Of a stretch of 64,000 nt of DNA, positions 1 to 9,417 are shown piece by piece. The notes under the pieces were generated by a model. It saw only the letters and a program-made list of their open reading frames with translations, was not told the origin of the DNA and did no database searches. A program made the translations under genes and the position numbers. How positions within the stretch are numbered: the first letter of the stretch is position 1; each line of letters begins with the position of its first letter. Source of the stretch: Halostreptopolyspora alba. Its GTDB lineage: Bacteria > Actinomycetota > Actinomycetes > Streptosporangiales > Streptosporangiaceae. The DNA lies in assembly GCA_003725585.1 (NCBI GenBank), contig RJMB01000015.1, positions 79,308-143,307 on the forward strand. Direction: 5' to 3'.

Positions 1-2
1 CA

Positions 3-428
3 CGTGGCGGGGACAGTGGGTCTCCCGATGCCACTGACACGGCCGTCGCCAAGCGCGCGCGTCCGGTGCTGGTCTACGACGGCGACTGCGCCTTCTGCAC
101 CAGCTCGGTCGAGGTCGCACAGCGGTACCTCCAACCCCCGGTCGAGACACTGCCGTACCAACACAGCCAGCTAACCGGACCCATTCTGCGACGAGCCGAG
201 GACGAGGTCCTGTTGCTGCACCCCGACGGCGAGCGCGTGTGGGGCGGGGCGGACGCCGCGGCGGTACTCCTGCTCGCCAGCCCACACCGGTGGGCGTGGC
301 CGGTGGGCTGGCTACTGCGGCTTCCCGGAGCCCGGGCCGTCGCCGCCGCGGTCTATCGGCTGGTCGCGCGCAACCGGCACCGGTTGCCGGGAGGGACGCC
401 CACATGCCAGCTGGGGCCGGCGAGGTGA
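3..428 (+). CDS. DCC-family thiol-disulfide oxidoreductase (DUF393), 5' end probably outside window
   Basis: The frame is open from the left edge to a TGA at 426-428, so this is probably the 3' part of a gene that starts just upstream. The first in-frame start inside is a GTG at 66, which has no Shine-Dalgarno-like sequence before it. The protein reads VLVYDGDCAFC near its start; DGDCAFC is the DxxCxxC signature of the DCC/DUF393 family, small redox proteins whose substrates are mostly unknown. The rest is Arg- and Ala-rich, as usual in the family, with no membrane segment. A small hairpin follows the stop (435-449). The family call is firm; the cellular role is not known. Confidence 0.8.
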   Translation, partial: RGGDSGSPDATDTAVAKRARPVLVYDGDCAFCTSSVEVAQRYLQPPVETLPYQHSQLTGPILRRAEDEVLLLHPDGERVWGGADAAAVLLLASPHRWAWPVGWLLRLPGARAVAAAVYRLVARNRHRLPGGTPTCQLGPAR

Positions 429-505
429 GACACCGCGGGGACACCCCGCCACAACTGGGCGGTGCCCGAACGAAGTCGCGTCGGTTCAACGTGTGAGTAG
501 AGGCA

Positions 506-1144
506 ATGCTCAGATTCCTGCGTCCGAGGATCGCTCGGCTGATGGGGCCCACCGGTCGGTTCCTGCACCGCATGGGGCTCAGTGCGAACACGGTCACCCT
601 CGTTGGCACCACAGGGGTGGTCGTGTGCTCCCTGCTCTTCTACCCGCGGGGTTACCTCTACGTCGGGTCCGTGCTCGTCACCGTCTTCGTGCTCTTCGAC
701 ATGCTCGACGGCGCGGTGGCTCGCGCGGCCGGATCCGAGAGCACGTGGGGCGCCTTCCTCGACTCGACGCTCGACCGCCTGTCCGACGCCGCGGTCCTGT
801 CCGGCCTGCTGTTGTGGTTCATGGGCGAGGGTGATGACCGCACGCTCGCCTGGGTGTCCCTGTTCTGCCTGGTCAGTGGGTTCGGCGTGTCGTATGTCAA
901 GGCGCGGGCGGAGGGGCTCGGGGTCAACTGCGACGTGGGGTTCGCCGAGCGTTCCGAGCGGCTCATCCTGGTCCTGGTCGCCGCCGCGCTGGGCGGTCTG
1001 GGGGTCCCCTACGCGCTGGCGGGGGGGCTGTGGCTGCTCGCGGCGATGAGCGCCATCACGATCGTGCAGCGCCTGCTCGAGACGCACGCTCGCCTCACCA
1101 CACCGCAGCGGCACGCCGGCGACACCGGAAGCTCGCAGGGCTAG
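506..1144 (+). CDS. pgsA1: CDP-alcohol phosphatidyltransferase, likely phosphatidylinositol phosphate synthase
   Basis: Integral membrane enzyme of 212 residues. The catalytic motif D-x2-DG-x2-AR-x(n)-G-x3-D-x3-D of CDP-alcohol phosphatidyltransferases is visible as DMLDGAVAR followed by GAFLDSTLDR (residues about 69-95). Hydrophobic segments follow at about 110-130 and 150-190. In actinobacteria the family member placed next to the PIM acyltransferase and PimA joins CDP-diacylglycerol to inositol 1-phosphate, the first step of phosphatidylinositol and PIM synthesis; the downstream genes here fit that role. The ATG at 506 follows a GAGG. The specific substrate is inferred from gene context. 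Confidence 0.9.
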   Translation: MLRFLRPRIARLMGPTGRFLHRMGLSANTVTLVGTTGVVVCSLLFYPRGYLYVGSVLVTVFVLFDMLDGAVARAAGSESTWGAFLDSTLDRLSDAAVLSGLLLWFMGEGDDRTLAWVSLFCLVSGFGVSYVKARAEGLGVNCDVGFAERSERLILVLVAAALGGLGVPYALAGGLWLLAAMSAITIVQRLLETHARLTTPQRHAGDTGSSQG

Positions 1145-1204
1145 GGTGACCCGCCGGCGCCACGACGAGGAGACGAGGACACGAGCGACCAGCCGGGAGG
1201 CGAG

Positions 1205-2179
1205 GTGCGAGAACGAGCGACCGCGGTCGCCTACGCGTTGGGGTGGGGGCTGCTCCGGGTGGTGCCGGAGTGGCTCGGCCGCGCCGTGTTCCGGGGCCTC
1301 GCCGAGTTCGCTTGGCTGCGACGCACTGACAAGGTCCGGCAGCTGGAGGCCAACCTGCGTCGGGTCACCGGCCCGGATGTCCCCGAGGAACGGGTGCGCG
1401 CCCTCTCCCGCGCCGGTATGCGCTCGTACCTGCGCTACTTCTACGAGATGTTCCGGCTGCCCGCCATGGGACGGGCCATAACCGAACGCACCCGCGCCAC
1501 CGGCATCGAGGAGCTCGAGGCGCGCATCCGCGCCGGTCGGGGCGTGGTGGCGGCGTTGCCGCACATGGGCAACTGGGACCACGCGGGCGCCTGGATCACC
1601 ATGCGCGGAACCCCCCTGACCACGGTCGCCCAGCGCGTGCGACCGGAGAGCGTGTTCAACCGGTTCCTGGCCTTCCGCACCGGCCTGGGAATGGAGGTCC
1701 TCCCGCTCACTGGGGGCGAGGGCAACAACGCTGGCCGGCTCGCCCGGCGGCTGCGCGAGGGCCGGCTCGTCTGTCTGCTGGCCGACCGGGACCTCACACC
1801 GGGGGGTATCGAGGTCACGTTCTTCGGGGAGCCCGCGCGCATGCCCGCCGGGCCGGCGGCGCTCGCCGAGCGGACCGGGGCCGCGCTGATGCCGGTGTCC
1901 CTCTGGTACGAGGGACCCGAATGGCGGATCAGGGTGCACGACGAGATTCCGGTGCCCGCGGGGGGCGACCGCGTGGCTCGGGTACGCGCCATGACCCAGG
2001 AGCTGGCCCACGTCTTCGAGGGCGCGATCGCCGAACATCCCGAGGACTGGCACATGCTGCAACGTGTGTTCAGCGCCGACACGGTGGACACGGCCGACAC
2101 GGCCGGAGCCGTGGGTAGCGTGGAGGAACCGGGGGGCGCCTCGGAGACGGATCCCCCGCGGCGCGGCGCCGACGGCTGA
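1205..2179 (+). CDS. patA: Phosphatidylinositol mannoside acyltransferase (LpxL/HtrB family)
   Basis: 324-residue member of the lysophospholipid acyltransferase-like LpxL/HtrB family. The catalytic H-x4-D motif appears as PHMGNWDHAG near residue 120, followed by ADRDLTPGG and FFGEPARMPAGPAALA segments typical of the family. Between pgsA1 and pimA the expected role is acylation of the mannose added by PimA, on the cytoplasmic face of the membrane. The start is GTG 1205, preceded by GGGAGG. The C-terminus carries a short Asp-Thr repeat (DTVDTADTA) encoded by three near-identical 9-base units at about 2089-2115, then a low-complexity tail; neither belongs to the catalytic fold. Confidence 0.9.
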   Translation: MRERATAVAYALGWGLLRVVPEWLGRAVFRGLAEFAWLRRTDKVRQLEANLRRVTGPDVPEERVRALSRAGMRSYLRYFYEMFRLPAMGRAITERTRATGIEELEARIRAGRGVVAALPHMGNWDHAGAWITMRGTPLTTVAQRVRPESVFNRFLAFRTGLGMEVLPLTGGEGNNAGRLARRLREGRLVCLLADRDLTPGGIEVTFFGEPARMPAGPAALAERTGAALMPVSLWYEGPEWRIRVHDEIPVPAGGDRVARVRAMTQELAHVFEGAIAEHPEDWHMLQRVFSADTVDTADTAGAVGSVEEPGGASETDPPRRGADG

Positions 2180-2194
2180 CGGAGGCGGTACGAC

Positions 2195-3340
2195 ATGCGT
2201 GTTGGGCTGGTCTGTCCCTACACCTGGGATGTGCCGGGAGGTGTCCAGCAGCATGTGGCGGACCTCGCCGAGGCGCTCATGGAGCTTGGCCACGAGGTGT
2301 CGGTCCTGGCGCCGTGTGACGACGAGAGCGACCTGCCGCCCCACGTGGTCTCGGCCGGTGGAGCGGTTCCGGTGCCCTACAACGGGTCGGTCGCGCGGCT
2401 GGCGTTCGGGTTCCGCCCGGCCGCCCGGGTGCGCAGGTGGATCCGTGAGGGCGACTTCGACCTGCTGCACGTGCACGAGCCCACCGCCCCCAGCCTGTCC
2501 CTGCTGGCCTGCTGGGTGGCCACCGGTCACATCGTCGCCACGTTCCACACCTCTAACCCCCGATCGCGGGCGATGGCGGTGTCCGCGGCCGTGCTGCGCG
2601 TCGCCCTGGAGAAGATCAACGGCCGTATCGCCGTGTCGGAGGCGGCCCGGAAGACGCTCGTGGAGCACCTCGGTGGCGACGCGGTCCTCATCCCGAACGG
2701 TGTCGCGGTGTCGCGTTTCGAACAGTGCGAGCCGCTGGACGGCTGGCCCGGTGACGGGGGCGCGATCGGCTTCCTGGGGCGGGTGGACGAGCCGCGCAAG
2801 GGCCTCGGTGTCCTGCTGGACGCGTTCGGCGAGCTGGGAGAGGAGCGTCCCGGGCTGCGACTGCTGGTCGCCGGCCCCGGCGACAGCGACGAGGTCCTCC
2901 AACGGGTTCCCGAGGGACTACGTGACCGGGTGGTGCTGCTCGGCCGGGTCGACGACGCCGACAAGGTGCGCGCCTACCACTCCGTTGACGTCTTCTGCGC
3001 GCCGAACCTCGGAGGGGAGAGCTTCGGAATCGTGCTGACGGAGGCCATGTCCGCCGGCTCCGCCGTTCTCGCCAGCGACATCCCCGCCTTCAGGCACGTG
3101 CTGCGCGAGGGCGCCGCCGGCGAGCTCTTCCCGGTGGGCGACGCGGAGGCGCTGGCGCGGGGCGCGGCGGAACTGCTGGACTCCCCCGAGCGCAGGCGGG
3201 CCCTCTCAGCGGCGGCGCGTAAGGAGGTCCGCGCCTACGACTGGCGCACGGTGGCCGTCGACGTCGTGCGTGTGTACGAGACCGTGCTGCTGGCCGGGAA
3301 CGACAGGTCGGTGGCGGTGGCCCAGCGGGTGCGTGAGTGA
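2195..3340 (+). CDS. pimA: GDP-mannose-dependent phosphatidylinositol alpha-mannosyltransferase
   Basis: 381-residue GT4-family glycosyltransferase. The N-terminal donor/acceptor loop reads CPYTWDVPGGVQQHV, characteristic of PimA. LLHVHEPTAPSLSLL, TFHTSNPRS and the C-terminal nucleotide-sugar site GGESFGIVLTEAMSAG (E-x7-E type) are all present. It transfers the first mannose from GDP-mannose to phosphatidylinositol at the inner face of the membrane. It starts 15 bases after the acyltransferase gene and its stop overlaps the start of the following membrane-protein gene, so the four genes are probably one operon. Confidence 0.93.
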   Translation: MRVGLVCPYTWDVPGGVQQHVADLAEALMELGHEVSVLAPCDDESDLPPHVVSAGGAVPVPYNGSVARLAFGFRPAARVRRWIREGDFDLLHVHEPTAPSLSLLACWVATGHIVATFHTSNPRSRAMAVSAAVLRVALEKINGRIAVSEAARKTLVEHLGGDAVLIPNGVAVSRFEQCEPLDGWPGDGGAIGFLGRVDEPRKGLGVLLDAFGELGEERPGLRLLVAGPGDSDEVLQRVPEGLRDRVVLLGRVDDADKVRAYHSVDVFCAPNLGGESFGIVLTEAMSAGSAVLASDIPAFRHVLREGAAGELFPVGDAEALARGAAELLDSPERRRALSAAARKEVRAYDWRTVAVDVVRVYETVLLAGNDRSVAVAQRVRE

Positions 3341-3906
3341 TGTTCACGGTCGCCGACTGGGCCACCGCCGTCAGCGTCGTCGTGGCCGTGCTGGTCGTGG
3401 TCTCGTTCTACGTCTCCTGGCGGGCGAGCAGGCTGGACCGGATGCACACCCGGGTGGAGACGGCCTCCGCCGCGCTGGACGCGGCGCTGCTGCGCCGCGG
3501 CGCGGCGGTGCTTGAGCTGGCCTCGCGCAGCGAGCTGGAGCCGGCCTCGGCGATACTGCTGGCCGACGCCGCGGCGCAGGCGCGTCGCGCCAGTAACGGC
3601 GACGGTGACGGTGAGCGAGAGCTGGCCGAGAGCAACCTGTCGCGGGCACTGCGGGAGGTGGTGGACCAGCCCGGCTTCCACGAGGCCGTGTCGGCCGGTG
3701 CCGACGGTGACGAGTTGCTCGTCGAGGTCGGGGCGGTGGCCAAGCAGGTACACCTGGCGCGCCGGTTCTACAACGACGCGGTCGCGCGTACCCGCGAGGC
3801 ACGCGCGAGCCGCCTGGTGCGGGTGCTGCGTCTCGCCGGGCACGCGCGGCTGCCGGAGTTCTTCGACATGGACGACGAGCCGCCCCGATTCGCCCGCCTC
3901 ACCTGA
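3337..3906 (+). CDS. LemA-like single-pass membrane protein
   Basis: 189 residues from GTG 3337 (ATG 3340 is equally possible; both overlap the TGA of pimA). A single hydrophobic segment lies at about residues 8-28, followed by a long helical domain. The pattern near the C-terminus, ARRFYNDAVARTREARASR followed by a hydrophobic stretch and FFDMDDE, resembles the ARRYYNDAVRDYN...F..FE end of LemA proteins, and the N-terminal helix resembles LemA helix 1. LemA function is poorly defined. Its constant company with pim genes suggests a cell-envelope role, which is inference. Membership in the LemA family is probable rather than certain. Confidence 0.7.
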   Translation: MMFTVADWATAVSVVVAVLVVVSFYVSWRASRLDRMHTRVETASAALDAALLRRGAAVLELASRSELEPASAILLADAAAQARRASNGDGDGERELAESNLSRALREVVDQPGFHEAVSAGADGDELLVEVGAVAKQVHLARRFYNDAVARTREARASRLVRVLRLAGHARLPEFFDMDDEPPRFARLT

Positions 3907-4183
3907 GGGGGCGTAGCGGGGAAACCCGCGCGAGGCCCCGGTGTGACATGTCTCGCCGTCTCGGCCCGTTGACCATCCCCGCTCCCGTCTGCCCCACTCC
4001 CGCGTGGCCCGCCAACGGGGACGTTGGGCCATGTGACGAGCCTCGGTCGCCGCGCGTGCCGATATGGCGCGAGAAGGGCGTGTGGTGGGGAACTACCATG
4101 GAGGGGGAACGCCGAGGCGGCCACACGCCGCCGAGGGTCCCAAGGATCAGCGCACCAACAGCGCATCGCATCGAGGTGACACC

Positions 4184-5122
4184 GTGTCTGTCCAGAAGGA
4201 GACCGCCGCCGTGGCCAACACCGCCGACAACCCGACCGAGAGCACGCTCGGCACCACTCGCGTCAAGCGCGGTATGGCGGAGCAGTTGAAGAACGGCGTC
4301 ATCATGGACGTGGTCACGCCCGAACAGGCCAAGATCGCCGAGGACGCCGGAGCCGTGGCGGTGATGGCCCTCGAACGGGTGCCCGCCGACATCCGCGCGG
4401 ACGGCGGGGTGGCCCGCATGTCCGACCCCGACATGATCGACGGCATCGTCTCGGCCGTCTCGATCCCCGTCATGGCCAAGGCCCGTATCGGCCACTTCGT
4501 CGAGGCGCAGGTTCTCCAGTCCCTCGGTGTCGACTTCATCGACGAGTCCGAAGTGCTGACCCCCGCCGACGAGGCGCACCACATCGACAAGCTCGCCTTC
4601 ACCGTCCCCTTCGTGTGCGGCGCCACCAGCATCAGCGAGGCGCTGCGCCGGATCGGGGAGGGAGCCGCGATGATCCGGTCCAAGGGCGAGGCCGGCACCG
4701 GGAACGTCGTGGAGGCCACCCGCCACATGCGGGCGATCCGTTCCGAGATCAAACGACTGGGAACACTCGACGAGGTCGAGTTGTTCGCGGCGGCAAAGGA
4801 GCTGCGGGCGCCCTACGACGTCGTCAAGGAGGTGGCGCGGATCGGCAAGCTTCCGGTTCCGCTGTTCTCGGCGGGCGGTGTCGCCACCCCCGCTGACGCC
4901 GCGATGATGCGCCAGCTGGGCGCCGAGAGCGTCTTCGTCGGCTCGGGCATCTTCAAGTCCGACGAGCCCGGCAAGCGGGCCGACGCGATCGTGCAGGCCA
5001 CCCTGCACTACGATGACCCCTCGGTGGTCGCGAAGGTGTCGCGCGGGCTGGGAACCGCCATGGTGGGCATCAACCTGGACAACCTTGACGAGACCGAGCG
5101 CTACGCCGGTCGCGGCTGGTAG
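4184..5122 (+). CDS. pdxS: Pyridoxal 5'-phosphate synthase lyase subunit
   Basis: TIM-barrel subunit of the DXP-independent PLP synthase. It condenses ribose 5-phosphate, glyceraldehyde 3-phosphate and ammonia supplied by PdxT. Diagnostic stretches are [52 protein letters not shown] (with the substrate-binding Lys) and the phosphate loop FVGSGIF. I chose GTG 4184 because GAGG lies 7 bases upstream, giving 312 residues with a short Thr/Ala-rich N-terminal extension; longer in-frame starts upstream would add non-homologous sequence. pdxT follows after 50 bases, so the two subunits are co-expressed. Confidence 0.96.
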   Translation: MSVQKETAAVANTADNPTESTLGTTRVKRGMAEQLKNGVIMDVVTPEQAKIAEDAGAVAVMALERVPADIRADGGVARMSDPDMIDGIVSAVSIPVMAKARIGHFVEAQVLQSLGVDFIDESEVLTPADEAHHIDKLAFTVPFVCGATSISEALRRIGEGAAMIRSKGEAGTGNVVEATRHMRAIRSEIKRLGTLDEVELFAAAKELRAPYDVVKEVARIGKLPVPLFSAGGVATPADAAMMRQLGAESVFVGSGIFKSDEPGKRADAIVQATLHYDDPSVVAKVSRGLGTAMVGINLDNLDETERYAGRGW

Positions 5123-5172
5123 TGCCCGCGTTCCCCGAAAATCGCACCGGCTGAGCAAGCGAGGCAGGTTCA

Positions 5173-5781
5173 ATGTCCGCCACACCCAGCATCGGCGTCC
5201 TCGGCCTCCAGGGGGACACCGCCGAGCACCTGGCCGCCCTGGGTGGTCTGGGCGTGCCCGGAACGCCGGTCACGCGCCCGGAACGCCTCGACGACGTGCA
5301 GGGGCTGATCATCCCCGGGGGCGAGTCGACGACGATGGCCAAGCTCGCGGTCCGATACGAGCTCATGGAGCCACTGCGTAAGCACGTGGCCGAGGGTATG
5401 CCCGTCTACGGCACCTGCGCGGGCATGATCATGCTCGCCGACCGGGTGCTCGACGGCATCGAGGACCAGCAGACCATCGGCGGGATCGACATGACGGTAC
5501 GCCGCAACGCCTTCGGCCGTCAGACCGAGTCCTTCGAGGCCAACGTGCGCATCGAGGGGGCCGGCGAGGCCCCGTTCGACGCGGTGTTCATCCGTGCCCC
5601 GTGGGTGGAGTCGGTCGGTGAGGACGTGCGGGTACTCGGCAGGGTCACCTACGGCGAGAAGGCCGGTAGGATCGTCGCCGTGCGGCAGGGCGGCTTGCTG
5701 GCCACCTCGTTCCATCCCGAACTCACCGGGGACCCGCGACTCCACCGACTCTTCGTCGAAATGGTGAAAGGACAGGCATGA
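5173..5781 (+). CDS. pdxT: Pyridoxal 5'-phosphate synthase glutaminase subunit
   Basis: Class I-like glutaminase of 202 residues that releases ammonia from glutamine and channels it to PdxS. The family features GVLGLQGD at the N-terminus, the oxyanion strand [10 protein letters not shown], the nucleophile Cys in [10 protein letters not shown], and the His/Glu pair in SFHPELTGD are all present, so the catalytic triad is intact. Its TGA overlaps the ATG of yebC in an ATGA arrangement, indicating translational coupling to the next gene. Confidence 0.96.
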   Translation: MSATPSIGVLGLQGDTAEHLAALGGLGVPGTPVTRPERLDDVQGLIIPGGESTTMAKLAVRYELMEPLRKHVAEGMPVYGTCAGMIMLADRVLDGIEDQQTIGGIDMTVRRNAFGRQTESFEANVRIEGAGEAPFDAVFIRAPWVESVGEDVRVLGRVTYGEKAGRIVAVRQGGLLATSFHPELTGDPRLHRLFVEMVKGQA

Positions 5782-6527
5782 GCGGCCACTCCAAGTGGGC
5801 CACCACGAAGCACAAGAAGGCCGTCATCGACGCCAAGCGTGGCAAGCTGTTCGCCAAGCTGGTCAAGAACGTCGAGGTGGCCGCGCGTATGGGTGGTGGG
5901 GACCCAGAGGGCAACCCGACGCTCTATGACGCCATCCAGAAGGCCAAGAAGAGCAGTGTCCCGCTGGACAACATCGAACGGGCCCGCAAACGCGGTTCCG
6001 GTGAGGAGGCCGGCGGTTCCGAGTGGCACACCGTCATGTACGAGGGCTACGCCCCCGGCGGTGTCGCGTTGCTCGTGGAGTGCCTCACCGACAACAAGAA
6101 CCGCGCCGCCTCCGAGGTGCGTACGGCGATCACCCGCAACGGCGGGTCGATGGGCGACGCCGGCTCGGTCTCCTACCTGTTCAGCCGGAAGGGTGTCGTG
6201 ATCGTCCCCAAGGAGGGCACGAGCGAGGACGAGGTCACGATGGCGGTGCTCGACGCCGGCGCCGAGGACGTCAACGACCTCGGTGAGTCCTACGAGGTGA
6301 TCTCCGAAGCCTCCGATGTCGTCCCGGTGCGCAAGGCACTGCAGGAGGCCGGCATCGAGTACGACTCGGCCGAGACCCCGTTTCTTCCGAGCGCCGAGGT
6401 CCCGCTCGACCAGGAAACGGCGAAGAAGGTCGCGCGCGTCATCGACGCGCTGGAGGACTCCGACGACGTGCAGTACGTCTACTCCAACGCCGACTTCCCC
6501 GAGGAGGCCGTCGAGACGGCCGGCTGA
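5778..6527 (+). CDS. yebC: YebC/PmpR family transcriptional (and possibly translational) regulator
   Basis: 249 residues, the normal length, starting with the invariant [23 protein letters not shown]. The three-domain YebC fold is complete, with [14 protein letters not shown] in the middle and ending in the [18 protein letters not shown]-terminal motif. The family is described as transcriptional regulators, and some members have been linked to relief of ribosome stalling. It lies between pdxT (4-base overlap) and ruvC, a common actinobacterial order, and shares no obvious function with either. Confidence 0.95.
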   Translation: MSGHSKWATTKHKKAVIDAKRGKLFAKLVKNVEVAARMGGGDPEGNPTLYDAIQKAKKSSVPLDNIERARKRGSGEEAGGSEWHTVMYEGYAPGGVALLVECLTDNKNRAASEVRTAITRNGGSMGDAGSVSYLFSRKGVVIVPKEGTSEDEVTMAVLDAGAEDVNDLGESYEVISEASDVVPVRKALQEAGIEYDSAETPFLPSAEVPLDQETAKKVARVIDALEDSDDVQYVYSNADFPEEAVETAG

Positions 6528-6673
6528 GCCGCACCGCGTGGGGCCGGCGACGTCCGTTCGGCCGGTCCCCGACGCGTACCACCCTCCCTCTCGCGCTGGA
6601 GCGTGTGGCGCCTGAGGGAACCACCGCGGGGAGTGTCCGGCCTCCCCGTGTCCCCGGATACCGGTAGGATCTA

Positions 6674-6687
6674 CGAACGAACGTTCG
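6674..6687. promoter_or_regulatory. LexA (SOS) box upstream of ruvCAB
   Basis: The sequence CGAACGAACGTTCG matches the CGAAC-N4-GTTCG SOS box of Gram-positive and actinobacterial LexA, with perfect arms. It lies 30 bases before the ruvC ATG and directly after a TAGGAT hexamer (6665-6670) that could serve as the -10 element. A repressor bound here would cover the transcription start, so ruvC-ruvA-ruvB is probably induced by DNA damage. Binding itself is inferred. Confidence 0.8.
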
Positions 6688-6717
6688 AGCCGGACCGGGG
6701 GAGGGGCACACCCACCA

Positions 6718-7266
6718 ATGCGCGTGTTGGGGATCGACCCGGGGCTCACCCGGTGCGGGGTCGGCGTGGTCGACGGTTCCATCGGCCGGTCACTGTCGTT
6801 GACGGCGGCGGGGGTCGTGCGTTCCTCCGCCGAAGACGACCTGCCCACGCGGCTGCTCGGGATCGAGCGGGGAATCGACGCGTGGCTGGACACCCACGAC
6901 CCCGACGCCGTGGCCGTGGAGCGGGTGTTCGCCCAGCACAACGTCAGCACCGTCATGGGCACCGCCCAGGCCAGCGCCGTCGCCATCACCCGCGCCGCCC
7001 GCCGGGGGCTGCCCGTCGCGATGCACACCCCCAGCGAGGTCAAGGCCGCCATCACCGGCAGCGGGCGAGCCGAGAAAGCCCAGGTGCAGCACATGGTCGC
7101 CCGGGTGCTGCGGCTGGCGACAGCCCCCAAACCGGCCGACGCCGCCGACGCCGTGGCCCTGTCCGTCTGTCACATCTGGCGCGGCGGAGCGCAGGAACGG
7201 ATGGCCCGGGCCCAACAGGAGTTCGCGCGTAAGGTCGAACTGGCGCGGCAGGCGCGCGGACGCTAG
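6718..7266 (+). CDS. ruvC: Crossover junction endodeoxyribonuclease RuvC
   Basis: 182-residue Holliday-junction resolvase of the RNase H fold. It opens with [17 protein letters not shown], containing the first catalytic Asp; [10 protein letters not shown] carries the catalytic Glu, and the C-terminal [12 protein letters not shown] carries the final acidic residues. It cleaves four-way junctions processed by RuvAB. It is the first gene of ruvCAB and is preceded by a LexA box. The spacing to ruvA is 37 bases, so the three genes are likely one transcript. Confidence 0.96.
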   Translation: MRVLGIDPGLTRCGVGVVDGSIGRSLSLTAAGVVRSSAEDDLPTRLLGIERGIDAWLDTHDPDAVAVERVFAQHNVSTVMGTAQASAVAITRAARRGLPVAMHTPSEVKAAITGSGRAEKAQVQHMVARVLRLATAPKPADAADAVALSVCHIWRGGAQERMARAQQEFARKVELARQARGR

Positions 7267-7303
7267 CCGCCACCGTGTACCGAACCCGAGGGGGGACGAA
7301 GTC

Positions 7304-7915
7304 GTGATCGCGTTCCTGAGCGGCCGTGTGGCCGTGCGCGGCGGCGACACCGCCGTGATCGAGGTGGGTGGTGTTGGTATGACCGTCCACTGCTCTCCCG
7401 CCACCCTCTCCGGGCTGCGGGTCGGAGAGAACGCGACCGTCGCGACGTCGCTGGTGGTGCGCGAGGACTCGCTGACCCTCTACGGGTTCGCCGACGACGA
7501 CGAACGTGATGTCTTCGAGCGGCTCCAGCAGGCCAGCGGCGTGGGACCGCGCCTCGCGCTGGCGATGCTGGCGGTCCACACCCCCGAGGCGCTGCGGCGG
7601 GCCGTGGCCGCGGAGGACACAGCGGCGCTCACCCGGGTCCCCGGAATCGGCCGCAAAGGGGCCCAGCGCATCGTGCTGGAGCTGCGCGACAAGCTCGGCC
7701 CCGCCCTCGACACCGGCGAGGCGACCGCGCCCGTTGACGACGCCCCGGCTGGGGCTGTGTCGTGGCGCCCCCAGGTCGTCTCCGGCCTGGTCAACCTGGG
7801 GTGGCCCAGCCGGGACGCCGAGGCCGCCGCCGACGCCGTCGCGCCCGAGGCGGAGGAGCACGCCGATGTCGCGGTTCTGCTGCGCAGTGCCCTGCGCAGA
7901 CTGAGCCGCGTCTGA
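7304..7915 (+). CDS. ruvA: Holliday junction branch migration complex subunit RuvA
   Basis: 203 residues from GTG 7304, preceded by GAGGGGGGA. The N-terminal OB-fold (MIAFLSGRVAVRGGDTAVIEVGGVGM) is followed by helix-hairpin-helix motifs (ASGVGPRLALAMLAV and VPGIGRKGAQRIVLELRDK) that grip the junction. A short linker rich in Ala/Pro leads to the C-terminal domain (LVNLGWPSRDAEAAADAV) that contacts RuvB. RuvA holds the junction open while the RuvB rings drive branch migration. Confidence 0.95.
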   Translation: MIAFLSGRVAVRGGDTAVIEVGGVGMTVHCSPATLSGLRVGENATVATSLVVREDSLTLYGFADDDERDVFERLQQASGVGPRLALAMLAVHTPEALRRAVAAEDTAALTRVPGIGRKGAQRIVLELRDKLGPALDTGEATAPVDDAPAGAVSWRPQVVSGLVNLGWPSRDAEAAADAVAPEAEEHADVAVLLRSALRRLSRV

Positions 7916-7978
7916 CCTCCGGCACGACCGCACCGGGCCGGACGACGCAACGGACCGGCGGAAAGGAGCCGACCCCTG

Positions 7979-9106
7979 ATGGCCGAACACGAGCGCGACA
8001 CGGTCTCCTCCGAGGCCGACGGGGACGAACGGGCGCTGGAGAGCACACTGCGTCCCAGGCGGCTGGCCGACTTCGTCGGCCAGGACCGGGTGTGTGAGCA
8101 ACTCTCCCTGGTACTGCGCAGCGCCCAACAAAGGAACCGGGTGCCCGACCACATCCTGATGTCGGGCGGTCCCGGGCTGGGCAAGACCACCCTGGCGATG
8201 ATCATCGCCGCCGAGCTGGGGGCGCCGCTGCGGATCACCTCCGGCCCCGCGATCGAGCGCTCCGGGGATCTCGCCGCGATCCTCTCCACGCTGCAGGAGG
8301 GAGAGGTGCTGTTTCTGGACGAGATCCACCGCATGGCGCGCCCGGCCGAGGAGATGCTCTATGTCGCCATGGAGGACTTCCGGGTGGACGTCGTCGTGGG
8401 CAAGGGGCCCGGCGCCACCGCGGTCCCGATCGACATCTCTCCCTTCACCCTGGTCGGGGCGACGACGAGGGCCGGGTTGCTGCCGGCGCCGCTCCGCGAC
8501 CGGTTCGGCTTCGTCGGACACATGGACTTCTACGGGGCCGCCGACCTGGAGCTGATCCTGCGCCGTTCGGCGGGCATGCTCGACGCCGAGCTGGACGACG
8601 CCGCCGCGGCCGAGATCGCCGGCCGCTCTCGGGGAACCCCGCGCATCGCCAACCGGCTGCTGCGGCGGGTGCGCGACTACGCCGAGGTGCGCGGCGACGG
8701 CCGGCTCACCGTGGCGACCGCCCGTTCCGCGCTCAGCCTGTACGAGGTCGACGAGCAAGGGCTCGACCGGCTGGACCGGGCCGTGCTGCACGCCCTGCTC
8801 CGGCGGTTCCGCGGCGGTCCGGTGGGGTTGTCGACGTTGGCGGTCTCGGTGGGGGAGGAGCCCGAGACGGTGGAGGTGGTCGCCGAACCGTTCCTGGTGC
8901 GCTCCGGCTACATCGCCCGCACCCCGCGCGGCCGGATCGCCACGCCCGACGCCTGGGCGCACATGGGTATCACCCCGCCCAAGGACGCCGCGTTCGGCGC
9001 GGCCGACCTGTTGATCCCCGAGGGGGAGGAACAAGAGGGGGAGGAACAACAGGGGCGGTCGGCCCCGACGACGGACACCTCCGCCGACACACCACCCACC
9101 CGTTGA
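7979..9106 (+). CDS. ruvB: Holliday junction branch migration ATPase RuvB
   Basis: 375-residue AAA+ helicase. [15 protein letters not shown] is the family N-terminus; Walker A is [12 protein letters not shown], Walker B is [10 protein letters not shown], sensor 1 is VGATTRAG and the arginine finger lies in LRDRFGF. The winged-helix C-terminal domain ends at about residue 345 ([13 protein letters not shown]). The last 30 residues are an acidic low-complexity tail made by a tandem duplication ([10 protein letters not shown], bases about 9019-9050), which is unlikely to matter for catalysis. Confidence 0.96.
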   Translation: MAEHERDTVSSEADGDERALESTLRPRRLADFVGQDRVCEQLSLVLRSAQQRNRVPDHILMSGGPGLGKTTLAMIIAAELGAPLRITSGPAIERSGDLAAILSTLQEGEVLFLDEIHRMARPAEEMLYVAMEDFRVDVVVGKGPGATAVPIDISPFTLVGATTRAGLLPAPLRDRFGFVGHMDFYGAADLELILRRSAGMLDAELDDAAAAEIAGRSRGTPRIANRLLRRVRDYAEVRGDGRLTVATARSALSLYEVDEQGLDRLDRAVLHALLRRFRGGPVGLSTLAVSVGEEPETVEVVAEPFLVRSGYIARTPRGRIATPDAWAHMGITPPKDAAFGAADLLIPEGEEQEGEEQQGRSAPTTDTSADTPPTR

Positions 9107-9417
9107 ACAGCGCGATTCGGCCGGGCGCACCGATGGTGCGGGAAACCGCGAGACTCCCCGGGAAGCCGAAAGGTCGCCGAACCGTTAGGTGCCCCGCGGG
9201 GGGCGGGGGTGGCGTGTCGCACGTGCCCGCGTAGGCTGGTGGGTAGGCGTTGCGCGCCGCCCGGCCGGTCTCACCGCCGTCCGGCCCGGTCATGACCGCG
9301 ACGGCGACGGGAACACCACCCGGAGGGTGCGCGTTGTACTAGAGCGTGCCGTCGAGGGCGTTGTGACCACATAGCAGGGCTGGCGGACACGAGAACCCGT
9401 TGACGAAAGGATCGCCC
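9107..9417. other. Intergenic region between ruvB and yajC
   Basis: About 310 bases with no credible coding potential. It is GC-rich and contains a short GCCCC/GGGGC inverted repeat near 9191-9204 and a run of G at 9197-9209. A TACTAG-like hexamer near 9337 could be a -10 element for yajC, but no matching -35 is clear. I see nothing else that I can support. Confidence 0.4.

Noticed and set aside
353..2902. 849-codon open frame on the minus strand over the PIM genes
   Set aside because: It runs opposite to three well-recognised genes, has the composition of a GC-rich shadow frame and no known motifs.
9019..9050. 15-base tandem duplication near the end of ruvB as a mobile or regulatory element
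   Set aside because: It is in frame, encodes an acidic low-complexity tail (EGEEQ twice) and is best explained by replication slippage.
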